A model generated the notes under the pieces. It was not told where the DNA came from, searched no databases, and saw only the letters and a list, made by a program, of their open reading frames with translations. Shown piece after piece: positions 1 to 6,559 of a stretch of DNA of 12,231 nucleotides; the stretch's first letter is position 1; each line of letters opens with the position of its first letter. The stretch comes from Vulcanimicrobiota bacterium (GTDB lineage Bacteria; Vulcanimicrobiota; Vulcanimicrobiia; Vulcanimicrobiales; Vulcanimicrobiaceae): the NCBI GenBank assembly GCA_003167055.1, contig PMUE01000156.1:1-12231 (forward strand). The letters run 5' to 3'. A program made the translations under genes and the position numbers.

Positions 1-428
1 CGCTGCTCATCGCCGCGGCCGCGATTGCCTTTACCCGGTCGGTAGCGGCGTCCAAGCAGCCGCCGGCACAGCCACTCCCACATCTGCCACTCGCGGTCAC
101 CGGCTTTTTCGTGGGCACGCTGGTCAGCATCACGTCGATCGGCAGCGGATCGCTGACGCTGCCGCTGTTGCTGCTGGTGCTCTCGCAAGCGCAACTGCGC
201 ACGCTGGTTGGAACCGACATCGCATTTGCGGTGGTGCTGCTCGTGCCCGCCATCATAGGGCACTTCAAGCTCGGGGACGTGAACGTTCGGCTGGCACTGC
301 TGCTGCTGGCAGGTTCCATCCCCGGCGTCCTGATCGGCACGCCGCTTGCAAAGCGGCTGCCCGAGCGAGCGTTCCGGGTGGGGCTGGCCGCGATCCTGGT
401 CGTCGTCGGCATCCGCCTGTTCTTCTAG
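1..428 (+). CDS. TauE/SafE-family membrane permease, C-terminal part (partial)
   Basis: This reading frame is open from the left edge (first full codon at 3) to TAG at 426-428, so only about the last 141 residues of a longer membrane protein are present. The visible part is almost entirely hydrophobic. It contains a short alanine-rich helix, a charged/proline loop, then about four membrane segments and ends in a hydrophobic tail closing with GIRLFF. The glycine/serine-rich turn GSGSLTLP and the later LVGTDIAFA, GHFKLGDV and IPGVLIGTPLAKRLP stretches match the second repeat half of TauE/SafE (DUF81) permeases. Family members export or import sulfite, sulfoacetate, taurine-derived or other organic anions; the substrate cannot be read here. 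The sulfotransferase starts 25 bases downstream on the same strand, so co-transcription is possible. The GTG at 111 is internal, not a start. Confidence 0.85.
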   Translation, partial: LLIAAAAIAFTRSVAASKQPPAQPLPHLPLAVTGFFVGTLVSITSIGSGSLTLPLLLLVLSQAQLRTLVGTDIAFAVVLLVPAIIGHFKLGDVNVRLALLLLAGSIPGVLIGTPLAKRLPERAFRVGLAAILVVVGIRLFF

Positions 429-453
429 GCGCCCCGGACCGATACCAATAAAC

Positions 454-1422
454 GTGAATCAGTCAGAGAATGCGGGCAAACGCCGGATTATTTTCGTCCT
501 CGGTATGCATCGCTCGGGCACGTCGCTGGCGACCAACGTCTTGACCGAGCTCGGCGTTGCGCTCAGTGAGGACCTCATGCCCGCGACGAACGAGAACGCG
601 CGCGGATATTTCGAATCACAGACGATCTCATATCTGCAAGATCGTATCCTGGCCGCGTTCGGGCTTGCGTGGGACACACCAACTTCGATGCGCGCGTTGC
701 CGCCGCAGTGGTGGAAGTCGCCGAGCATTGCGCCGCTCCGCAGCCAAATCGTCGCGTTCGTGAAGGGCCAACTCGACGCGCATCCGCTTTGGGCTTTCAA
801 AGATCCACGCACCATGCGCCTGATGCCGATGTGGGAAGAGATCGTTGCCGAATTGGGCGCGGAACCGAGCTATCTGCTCGTCACCCGGCACCCGAACGAA
901 GTCGCCGGCTCGCTCTATGCGCGCGGCAAGCTCGATCCGGTCATCGCCGAACTACTGTGGCTCGAGCACAACGTCGATGCCCTGCTCGCCTGTCGCGATC
1001 GCATTGCGGGCGTCGTCGAATATCAAGAATGGATCGATCGCCCAGCCGAACAGGCGCGATACATGATCGAAAAACTCGCCCTGCCGTACGCGGGTAGCGA
1101 GGAAGATCTCAAGGCGATGCTTGACCGCGTGATTGCACCGGAACTGCGCCATCATGCATCGTCGAACGCCTACCGTCTCCCATTCACGGCGCCGCTCTAC
1201 GACGCGCTGCTCAAGCGCGATATCGTGAGTGCCTTGAGCTTCGCGGATTTCTTCACCGTGAGCCGCACCTTGACGAGCGCCGTCACCGCTCCGCTGTATC
1301 GCAAGCTCGCCGAACTTTCCAACATCGCGAATCAGAAGACAGCGCGCGTCGTGGAACTCGAGCAGCAGGTCAAGGCTCTTTCGCAGCCGCCTTCGGCGAC
1401 GATCGCGGAACCGAAGCTCTAG
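454..1422 (+). CDS. Sulfotransferase family protein (PAPS-dependent)
   Basis: Predicted 322-residue cytosolic enzyme that would move a sulfuryl group from PAPS to a hydroxyl or amine acceptor. Seen: the 5'-phosphosulfate loop GMHRSGTS at residues 17-24, followed by N-x-x-GYFE near 47-54; FKDPRT at 115-120; and the 3'-phosphate-binding element RHPNEVAGSL at 145-154. These occur in the order usual for bacterial sulfotransferases of this type. The C-terminus (about 283-310) is charged and heptad-like, probably a short coiled coil, ending in a proline-rich tail. An in-frame ATG at 346 lies inside the permease gene and would add an arginine/serine-rich N-terminus that looks like shadow coding. GTG at 454 is the better start because the next ATG (505) falls within the P-loop. 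No convincing Shine-Dalgarno site is seen. The acceptor is unknown; a glycan or lipid is likely from context. Confidence 0.85.
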   Translation: MNQSENAGKRRIIFVLGMHRSGTSLATNVLTELGVALSEDLMPATNENARGYFESQTISYLQDRILAAFGLAWDTPTSMRALPPQWWKSPSIAPLRSQIVAFVKGQLDAHPLWAFKDPRTMRLMPMWEEIVAELGAEPSYLLVTRHPNEVAGSLYARGKLDPVIAELLWLEHNVDALLACRDRIAGVVEYQEWIDRPAEQARYMIEKLALPYAGSEEDLKAMLDRVIAPELRHHASSNAYRLPFTAPLYDALLKRDIVSALSFADFFTVSRTLTSAVTAPLYRKLAELSNIANQKTARVVELEQQVKALSQPPSATIAEPKL

Positions 1423-1428
1423 AGCTTC
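1413..1428. repeat. Perfect 16-bp palindrome between convergent genes
   Basis: GAAGCTCTAGAGCTTC reads identically on both strands. It spans the last codons and TAG stop of the sulfotransferase and ends one base before the stop codon of the convergent methyltransferase. As RNA it could fold into a 6-bp stem with a CTAG loop in either direction. No U-run follows on either strand, so a role as bidirectional terminator is only a possibility. Confidence 0.4.
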
Positions 1429-1429
1429 C

Positions 1430-2278
1430 TCAAAGTTTCTGCACGGCCACGCCGAAGCTGGTCGCGATCATAAAGTTCTCGGGAAGCTGACGCGCTTCGA
1501 ACTTGGCGCGAAATTTCCGCGCGCATTCAAACGTCGCTTGAGGCGTCGAGCAGTCGAAGTTCCGCATCACCTGGGGCTCGATCTGGCGATCGTTATACGC
1601 GGTGATGATGCGACAGTTTAGTGGTTCGAGGATGCCGAGAACTTGCGCCACGGTGGTGTAGAAGAATTGGTCGAGTCCGCCGTACGGTCGATTGAAGCCG
1701 TCGAGCCACGACTTGCACAATTCGCGCGAAAGAAACGGCGGCCACGGGATCTCGTAGTGCGCTTCGAACGGCGCGCGGTAGTCGGGAGCGAAAAGCACGA
1801 CGAAGCCGCCCGGCTTGGTGACGCGAAGCATCTCGCTGATCGTTCCCGCCGGATCGGGTACGTGTTCGATGAACTGGTGGCCGACGACAACGTCGAAGCG
1901 ATTTGGCTCGAAACCGGTGGCGCTCGCATCGCCGTGAAGCAGTCGCGCGTTCCACGACGGGTCGAGTCCGAACGACGCAATGCGCGCCGCCCCGACGGCG
2001 AGCCGGTCGACGTCGTTATCGATGCCCCATGCGTCCTGTCCGTGTTTGAGAGCAGCAGTCACGAACGATCCGCTGCCGCAGCCGACCTCGAGCGTACTCC
2101 GCGGTGTCGACCAATAGCCCGGCATCTTTATAACGGATGCAATCATGTCGAACAGATTCGTCTGCCACTCGGGATTCAACGCCTTTGCAAGCTCGCGCTC
2201 ACCGACCGAATCGTCAAAGCCGAATGCTGCTTGCCCTTTGCTAAGCAAGACGAGCATTTTCTCCCGCAATTCGTCCAT
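1430..2278 (-). CDS. Class I SAM-dependent methyltransferase
   Basis: Predicted 282-residue methyltransferase. Motif I is LEVGCGSGSF at residues 63-72, the acidic ribose-binding position lies in GIDNDVDR at 85-92, and the post-II region is FDVVVGHQFIEHV at 128-140. This is followed by the KPGGFVVLFAP strand at 155-165, the classic Methyltransf_11/UbiE-like arrangement. The aromatic-rich segment after it (about 175-210, with PWPPFL and DQFFYTT) probably builds the substrate pocket. The reading frame continues upstream to 2494, but the added residues are serine/arginine-rich and overlap the divergent glycosyltransferase. The ATG at 2278 is therefore preferred. The gene is convergent with the sulfotransferase (7 bases between stops) and divergent from the glycosyltransferase (82 bases between starts). 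The substrate is not readable; a sugar or glycolipid is inferred from location. Confidence 0.85.
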   Translation of the reverse strand: MDELREKMLVLLSKGQAAFGFDDSVGERELAKALNPEWQTNLFDMIASVIKMPGYWSTPRSTLEVGCGSGSFVTAALKHGQDAWGIDNDVDRLAVGAARIASFGLDPSWNARLLHGDASATGFEPNRFDVVVGHQFIEHVPDPAGTISEMLRVTKPGGFVVLFAPDYRAPFEAHYEIPWPPFLSRELCKSWLDGFNRPYGGLDQFFYTTVAQVLGILEPLNCRIITAYNDRQIEPQVMRNFDCSTPQATFECARKFRAKFEARQLPENFMIATSFGVAVQKL

Positions 2279-2349
2279 GAGCTTGCCTAAGGTCCCTTTC
2301 CGGCAAAGCCGATAAGAGCATAGTGATCCGAAGGTACGCCCGTTCGCAC

Positions 2350-2354
2350 GAGGG
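2350..2354 (+). promoter_or_regulatory. Ribosome binding site of the glycosyltransferase
   Basis: GAGGG lies 6 bases before the ATG at 2361. It is one of the clearest Shine-Dalgarno matches in the window and fixes this start. The 82-base spacer 2279-2360 must also hold divergent promoters, but I see no convincing -35/-10 pair. Confidence 0.6.
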
Positions 2355-2360
2355 TTCGCG

Positions 2361-3974
2361 ATGCCCTTGAGCCTCGAGCAGTTGCGCGAGGCTCTCGCCG
2401 AATGTCTCGACGTCGATGAACGCGATGTAAAGGAATTCCTCGATTCCTCGGATCGCGAGGTGCGTGTGCTCGCGACCCTGGTCGTCGCGCGCACAAAAAT
2501 CCGCGAAGCACTTTACGCGACCGCGCGGCTTGCGAAAGCGCACAACTACCAGGATCAGTCTTCGGTGAGCGCGGTCGAGCGACTCGCCGCGATATCGGAT
2601 ATCGACGAGCCGTTCATCGAGACACTCAAGCAGATCGGCATCCAGGCCGCTGCCGCGGGACGCTTCGATGGCGCGATGCAATATCTGCAGAGCGCGACCA
2701 CGAGGGGCGCCGTTTCCGGACAGCGGCATGACAAGCGATCGCGCGCGGTGATCGCGTACGGTCACGACCGGGAAATCGATGCCGCGATCGCGTCGCTGGC
2801 GCGACTGTTCCCCGCGCCCGTGCTGCGCGTTCCGCCGATCGAGCCGTTCCGCATCGCCATTACTTGCTCGGCCGTTCAGGACGAGGATGGTCCGACCGTC
2901 GTCATCATGAAGCGCGCCGAGCACTTCAAACGGCTGGGGATCGACGTGCGCGTGGTATCGAGCGGCTCCGCCCAAAACAGCGCGTCGAAGCTCCAGCAAC
3001 TCGCCGAGCTTGGTGTGCCGTTCTTCCAATCGCCTGCGGAGAATATGAAACAGCGCGTGGAGTGGCTCATCGCCCACTTCGGGCAGCAACCCGTTCATGC
3101 AATTTCGTGGACGACGTCGCTCTACGACAATGTCGGGAAACTCTGCGCGACGATCGGGCTTGCTCCCGTGCAATCGTGGGAGAATCGCAGCCTCGAGCCA
3201 TTCATCGGGAAATGGGATCTGATCTATCAAGGCGTCGATCCGCGTCAGGAAGAGATCACGGAATGGCCCGGCTTGAGCAAATACTACGGCAGCTCGGTCA
3301 TGATGGGTGAAGAAATCGAAGCCGCCTCACCCCTTCCGCGATCGTATCTCGGAGTGCCTGACGATGCGGTCGTCCTGGCAACGTTTGGACGCATGGAGAA
3401 GTGCAATACCGAGACCTATCTCGACGCACTCTCGCTGATCTTGAAATCCGATCGTCGCGCATGGCTCGTGCTTGCCGGCCGGGACGGTCTCGATGCGATC
3501 GCCGCGCTGCAGCGCCGGTTTACGGCCGAAGGCGTACTCGACCGTGTGCGCTACCTGGGGCCGCGTCAGAACGAGGCTCCCGCGCTCGTGAAGTCGATTG
3601 ACATCTATTGCGATACGTATCCATGGGTCGGCGGCCAATCGTTGCTCGATGCGATGCAAGGCGGCCGCCCGATCGTGGGAATGCTTGCGGCGGAAGATGC
3701 TGCGCTCGATCCGACGGGCATGAGCTCGATTACGGCGGGCGGCCGATCGTTGCTGTCGGGTATCGTTGAACTCGCGAAGGCCGGCGATGCGGCCGACTAT
3801 GCGCGCATCGCGCTACGTTATGTTGACGATCCGGCACTGCGCTTGCGGGACGGTAAGGCTGTTCACGAGATAACGGCGCGCGAGTGCAATGCATTCGACA
3901 AGTCAAAAGCCTATGCCGACGATTTGCGGGCGATCGCGATTCGAAAACTCGGTCTACAGCGCGCGTCCAGCTAA
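2361..3974 (+). CDS. GT-B glycosyltransferase with helical N-terminus and GT41/GT4-like C-terminus
   Basis: Predicted 537-residue cytosolic glycosyltransferase. Residues 1-150 look all-helical, with alanine-rich repeats such as AAAAGRFDGAMQYLQSA near 96-112 that resemble TPR helices. From about 160 an alpha/beta domain begins (FRIAITCS, then a segment rich in VVIMKRAEHFKRLGIDVRVVS). A second Rossmann-like domain follows at about 335-440: VVLATFGRMEK, WLVLAGRDG, VRYLGPRQN, then IDIYCDTYPWVGGQSLLDAM at 413-432 and GGRPIVGM. That last block matches the nucleotide-sugar-binding region of O-GlcNAc-transferase-like (GT41) and related GT-B enzymes, where D-x-x-x-D-T-x-P-x-x-G is followed by a DA and a G-x-P-V/I. 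Donor and acceptor are unknown. The stop overlaps the convergent WbqC-family gene by 4 bases. Four GCGATCGC octamers lie inside this gene. Confidence 0.75.
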   Translation: MPLSLEQLREALAECLDVDERDVKEFLDSSDREVRVLATLVVARTKIREALYATARLAKAHNYQDQSSVSAVERLAAISDIDEPFIETLKQIGIQAAAAGRFDGAMQYLQSATTRGAVSGQRHDKRSRAVIAYGHDREIDAAIASLARLFPAPVLRVPPIEPFRIAITCSAVQDEDGPTVVIMKRAEHFKRLGIDVRVVSSGSAQNSASKLQQLAELGVPFFQSPAENMKQRVEWLIAHFGQQPVHAISWTTSLYDNVGKLCATIGLAPVQSWENRSLEPFIGKWDLIYQGVDPRQEEITEWPGLSKYYGSSVMMGEEIEAASPLPRSYLGVPDDAVVLATFGRMEKCNTETYLDALSLILKSDRRAWLVLAGRDGLDAIAALQRRFTAEGVLDRVRYLGPRQNEAPALVKSIDIYCDTYPWVGGQSLLDAMQGGRPIVGMLAAEDAALDPTGMSSITAGGRSLLSGIVELAKAGDAADYARIALRYVDDPALRLRDGKAVHEITARECNAFDKSKAYADDLRAIAIRKLGLQRASS

Positions 3975-4675
3975 GCGGGCGTTCCCGCTCGAAAGTAGCC
4001 GATCGCGTCATCGCCTACGTTGAAAAAGAGATCGAGAACGGTCACACCGTGTTCGAACGGTCCGTAGAGCTGCTGATATTCACGGTAACCGTCGTAGCTC
4101 TTGAACTCGACGCCGATCCCGTGCTCGCGCCATAGCTCAACGTCGAGGTACCCCGCCGCAGCCGGTCCGGAAAGATACGTCGTGGCCCCGAGCTGCTCGC
4201 AAATGCCCATGAGGCGTTCGTTCTTACCGGCCGAGCTCGCGTAGTCGGTCGACCGCGAAATGGCCGTTGCGATCCCAAGCCGCGAGGCGATCGAGCGAAT
4301 GAAGAGTTCGTTCACGTCGGTGAGCAGCGGGAGCGTCTGCGCGCGCTCATACAGCGCCTCGATCCACGGCCACTGTTCCTTTGCGTGCGCGGCGCGCGCG
4401 TAGGCATGTCGCAGTGACGCAAGGTGCTCTCCCGTCCAGCGCGGGTCAGCGATGCGGGTTTCATCTATCGCTTGCGTATACTTACCGCTCACGTCGACGG
4501 GAATCGTGAGCCATCGCAGCCCGTCGGCGGTCTTGATTTTGTTGCGATTGCGCCAATCGCGGCGCGTATATTGGACTTCATCCAAAAGAACAAATTCATC
4601 GACACTGGCGACGAAGTCGAAATAGCCCTTCCAAGGGATGTAATTCGACTGAATGATCCCGACGCGCTTTCCCAA
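3971..4675 (-). CDS. WbqC-family protein
   Basis: Predicted 234-residue soluble protein of the WbqC-like family (PF08889), found in many O-antigen and capsule clusters but without a settled biochemical role. Seen: the family N-terminus VGIIQSNYIPWKGYFDF at residues 5-21, LLDEVQYTRRDWRNRN at 30-45, WLTIPV at 55-60, a mid-protein helical segment with HLASLRHAY, TTYLSGPAAAGYL at 165-177 and a C-terminal aromatic block with YREYQQLYG and VLDLFFNVG. The start must be TTG at 4675: an in-frame stop lies seven codons upstream with no ATG or GTG between, and the conserved region begins at once. It sits 11 bases after the acetyltransferase stop, at the operon's 3' end. This suggests it acts on the same amino-sugar or its glycan; the function is inference. 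Confidence 0.85.
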   Translation of the reverse strand: MGKRVGIIQSNYIPWKGYFDFVASVDEFVLLDEVQYTRRDWRNRNKIKTADGLRWLTIPVDVSGKYTQAIDETRIADPRWTGEHLASLRHAYARAAHAKEQWPWIEALYERAQTLPLLTDVNELFIRSIASRLGIATAISRSTDYASSAGKNERLMGICEQLGATTYLSGPAAAGYLDVELWREHGIGVEFKSYDGYREYQQLYGPFEHGVTVLDLFFNVGDDAIGYFRAGTPA

Positions 4676-4686
4676 TCGAGGCGCTC

Positions 4687-5349
4687 TTAAAAGTTACGCA
4701 GTTCGTTGCTGCGACGTTCCGCCGGATCGGTTTGCGCCGCTTTATAGACGCCTGCGGCAACCGTATCCTTGAGCAAGAGCGCTCCGGCGCCGATGACGCA
4801 ATCGGGCGCTACCGTAATGCCGTCGCGGAACGTGGCGTTGACGCCGACGAAACAATTGTCTCCGATCGTGCAGCGACCCGACACGACGGCGTGACTCGCG
4901 ATAAATACGTGATTGCCGATCTTTGAATGATGGCCGATGTGGTTGCCGCTCCAAAGCACGCAGTTGTTTCCCACCGAAACGAATGGCTGGATCACGTTAT
5001 TTTCAAAAATGAAGGACCCTTCGCCAAAGGTCGTCTCCGGCCAGCGGTGCACGGTCGAATGGATATAGGTCGGAAGCGTATAGCCAAGCTCTTTCAACGA
5101 ATCATAGAGCTTGCGCCGCACGGCGTTGACCTTGCTATATCCGACGCCGACAAAGGCGACGAACTCGCGCGGCGGGTGGGTAGCAAGCACGTTTTCGAAA
5201 GGGACCACCGGAAGTCCGAGGATCTCCCGCTCGGTGATGTACTCCTCGTTTACGACGAAGGCTTGAACGTCGTAGTCGCTATCGTCGCGAAGATACGGTA
5301 CCGCGACCTGGGCGAAATCGGTCGTTCCAAAGATGAAGGCTTTTTTCAT
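4687..5349 (-). CDS. PglD/NeuD-type sugar O/N-acetyltransferase (left-handed beta-helix)
   Basis: Predicted 220-residue acyltransferase, probably using acetyl-CoA to N-acetylate the amino sugar made by the neighbouring transaminase. The N-terminal 100 residues look like the small Rossmann-like domain of PglD/NeuD proteins (AFIFGTTDFAQVAVPYL, then GLPVVPFENV and FVAFVGVGYSKVN). From about 105 hexapeptide repeats form a left-handed beta-helix: FGEGSF, FENNVI, SVGNNCV, HIGHHSKIGNHVFIASHAVV, GRCTIGDNCFVGVN, GITVAPDCVIGAGALLL. The histidines at 137, 140 and 141 occupy the region of the catalytic histidine in PglD-type enzymes. The ATG overlaps the transaminase stop as ATGA, which indicates translational coupling. 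In enterobacteria the analogous Fuc4N acetylation is done by the unrelated GNAT enzyme WecD, so this would be a non-homologous replacement. A different acyl donor is possible. Confidence 0.85.
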   Translation of the reverse strand: MKKAFIFGTTDFAQVAVPYLRDDSDYDVQAFVVNEEYITEREILGLPVVPFENVLATHPPREFVAFVGVGYSKVNAVRRKLYDSLKELGYTLPTYIHSTVHRWPETTFGEGSFIFENNVIQPFVSVGNNCVLWSGNHIGHHSKIGNHVFIASHAVVSGRCTIGDNCFVGVNATFRDGITVAPDCVIGAGALLLKDTVAAGVYKAAQTDPAERRSNELRNF

Positions 5350-6503
5350 ACCCGCACCGCCGGAGCAAAGCTACGAACGGCCTCGATAACCGTCGTCTGG
5401 TCCTCGAATGCAAGACTGTTGTAGAACGGAAGACGCACGAGACGGTCGCTGACGCTCTCGGTCACCGGGCAATCGCCGCGGGCGCCGAGCCGCGCGGCGG
5501 CCTCGGATCGATGGAGCGGCGTGTAGTGAAAAACGGCGTTAACCCCGTTGCGCTGCAATTCGGCCAGAAAGCGTGCGCGTTCGTTCAGCGTCGGAAGGAG
5601 CATGTAAAACATGTGGTACGATTGCTCCCGATCGGCGGGGATGTACGGAAGTTGTACGCCATGGGCTTGCGCCCAATCGCGCAGTCCTTCGTGGTAACGC
5701 GTCCAGATCTGCTTTCTGGTGTGTTGGATGGAATCTCGATGCTCGAGCTGCGCCAGGAGAAACGCCGCCAATAAGTCGCTTGGGACGTAGCTCGATCCCA
5801 GGTCGACCCAGGTATATTTGTCGACCGCTCCGCGAAAGAACCGCGCTCGGTTCGTACCCTTCTCGCGCAGGATCTCGGCACGCTCCATGAAGCGCGGCTC
5901 GTTGACGACAAGCGCACCGCCTTCGCCGCACGTGAAATTCTTCGTCTCGTGAAAGCTTTGTGTCGCGAGAGCGCCGAAGGTGCCGAGCTGCTTTCCTTGG
6001 TAGGTCGCGAAAAGTCCGTGCGCGTTGTCCTCGATCAAGTCAAGGCCGTGGCGCTGCGCGATATCGACGATCGCATCCATTTCGCACGCGACTCCGGCAT
6101 AATGAACGACGACGATGGCTTTCGTCTTGGGCGTGATCGCGGCTTCGATCAGCCGCTCGTCAATGTTCAACGTATCGGCCCGGACATCGACGAATACCGC
6201 AACGGCGCGACGCAGCGCAAAAGCATTCACGGTAGAAACGAACGTGAACGCGGGCACGATGACCTCGTCGCCTGGTTCCAGATCGAGAAGCAACGCGCTC
6301 ATCTCGAGCGCGTGGGTACAGCTTGTGGTTAAGAGCACTTGCCGCGCGCCCATCACTCCTTCGAGGAGCGCTTGGGTCTTCTTCGTGAACGGTCCATCGC
6401 CTGAAATGTGGCGATTGGCGATTGCCTCCGCCATGTACGCCTGCTCGTTGCCGACGAAGGAGGCCTTGTTGAACGGAATCACGCGAGCCGAGGGTTCGAG
6501 CAC
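5346..6503 (-). CDS. rffA: dTDP-4-amino-4,6-dideoxygalactose transaminase (RffA/WecE family)
   Basis: Predicted 385-residue PLP-dependent DegT/DnrJ/EryC1/StrS aminotransferase. The RffA/WecE reaction is glutamate-dependent amination of dTDP-4-keto-6-deoxy-D-glucose to dTDP-Fuc4N. Seen: IPFNKASFVGNE at residues 9-20, SGDGPFTKK at 34-42, SCTHALEMSALLL at 61-73, PAFTFVSTVNAFAL at 84-97, VHYAGVACEMD at 133-143, the PLP-pyridine aspartate in IEDNAHGLF at 157-165, and the Schiff-base lysine K188 in SFHETKNFTCGEGGAL. REKGTNRARFFRG and DKYTWVDLGSSYVPSDLLAAFL follow; these are strongly RffA-like and match the family's usual length. Two starts are possible: GTG 6503, or GTG 6482, which gives MIPFNK as in characterised homologues. 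The keto-sugar substrate would come from RmlA/RmlB, encoded at 9453-11229. Regiochemistry (Fuc4N versus Qui4N) cannot be proved from sequence. Confidence 0.9.
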   Translation of the reverse strand: MLEPSARVIPFNKASFVGNEQAYMAEAIANRHISGDGPFTKKTQALLEGVMGARQVLLTTSCTHALEMSALLLDLEPGDEVIVPAFTFVSTVNAFALRRAVAVFVDVRADTLNIDERLIEAAITPKTKAIVVVHYAGVACEMDAIVDIAQRHGLDLIEDNAHGLFATYQGKQLGTFGALATQSFHETKNFTCGEGGALVVNEPRFMERAEILREKGTNRARFFRGAVDKYTWVDLGSSYVPSDLLAAFLLAQLEHRDSIQHTRKQIWTRYHEGLRDWAQAHGVQLPYIPADREQSYHMFYMLLPTLNERARFLAELQRNGVNAVFHYTPLHRSEAAARLGARGDCPVTESVSDRLVRLPFYNSLAFEDQTTVIEAVRSFAPAVRV

Positions 6504-6559
6504 TGCATATCGTTCAAATTATCGGCTGGCGAGCGCAATCTCCTATACCTGCCGCCGCT

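Noticed and set aside
346..453. ATG at 346 as the sulfotransferase start
   Set aside because: It would overlap the permease by 83 bases and add tryptophan/serine/arginine-rich shadow sequence. GTG 454 starts shortly before the P-loop.
1643..2290. A 215-codon plus-strand open frame opposite the UbiE-like methyltransferase
   Set aside because: It is entirely antisense to a gene with clear SAM motifs, has no recognisable motif and shows the charge-rich composition of an antisense shadow in GC-rich DNA.
2279..2360. Divergent promoters between the methyltransferase and the glycosyltransferase
   Set aside because: A TTGCCT at 2283 has no acceptable -10 hexamer at normal spacing, so I cannot support a specific promoter call even though promoters should be here.
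2279..2494. N-terminal extension of the methyltransferase to 2494
   Set aside because: The extra 72 residues are Ser/Arg-rich and fully overlap the divergent glycosyltransferase. ATG 2278 gives a normal-length enzyme.
2241..3230. A 329-codon minus-strand open frame opposite the glycosyltransferase
   Set aside because: It is antisense to a clearly coding frame with a good SD, is rich in Arg/Glu/His without domains, and overlaps the methyltransferase start. Long shadow frames are common at this base composition.
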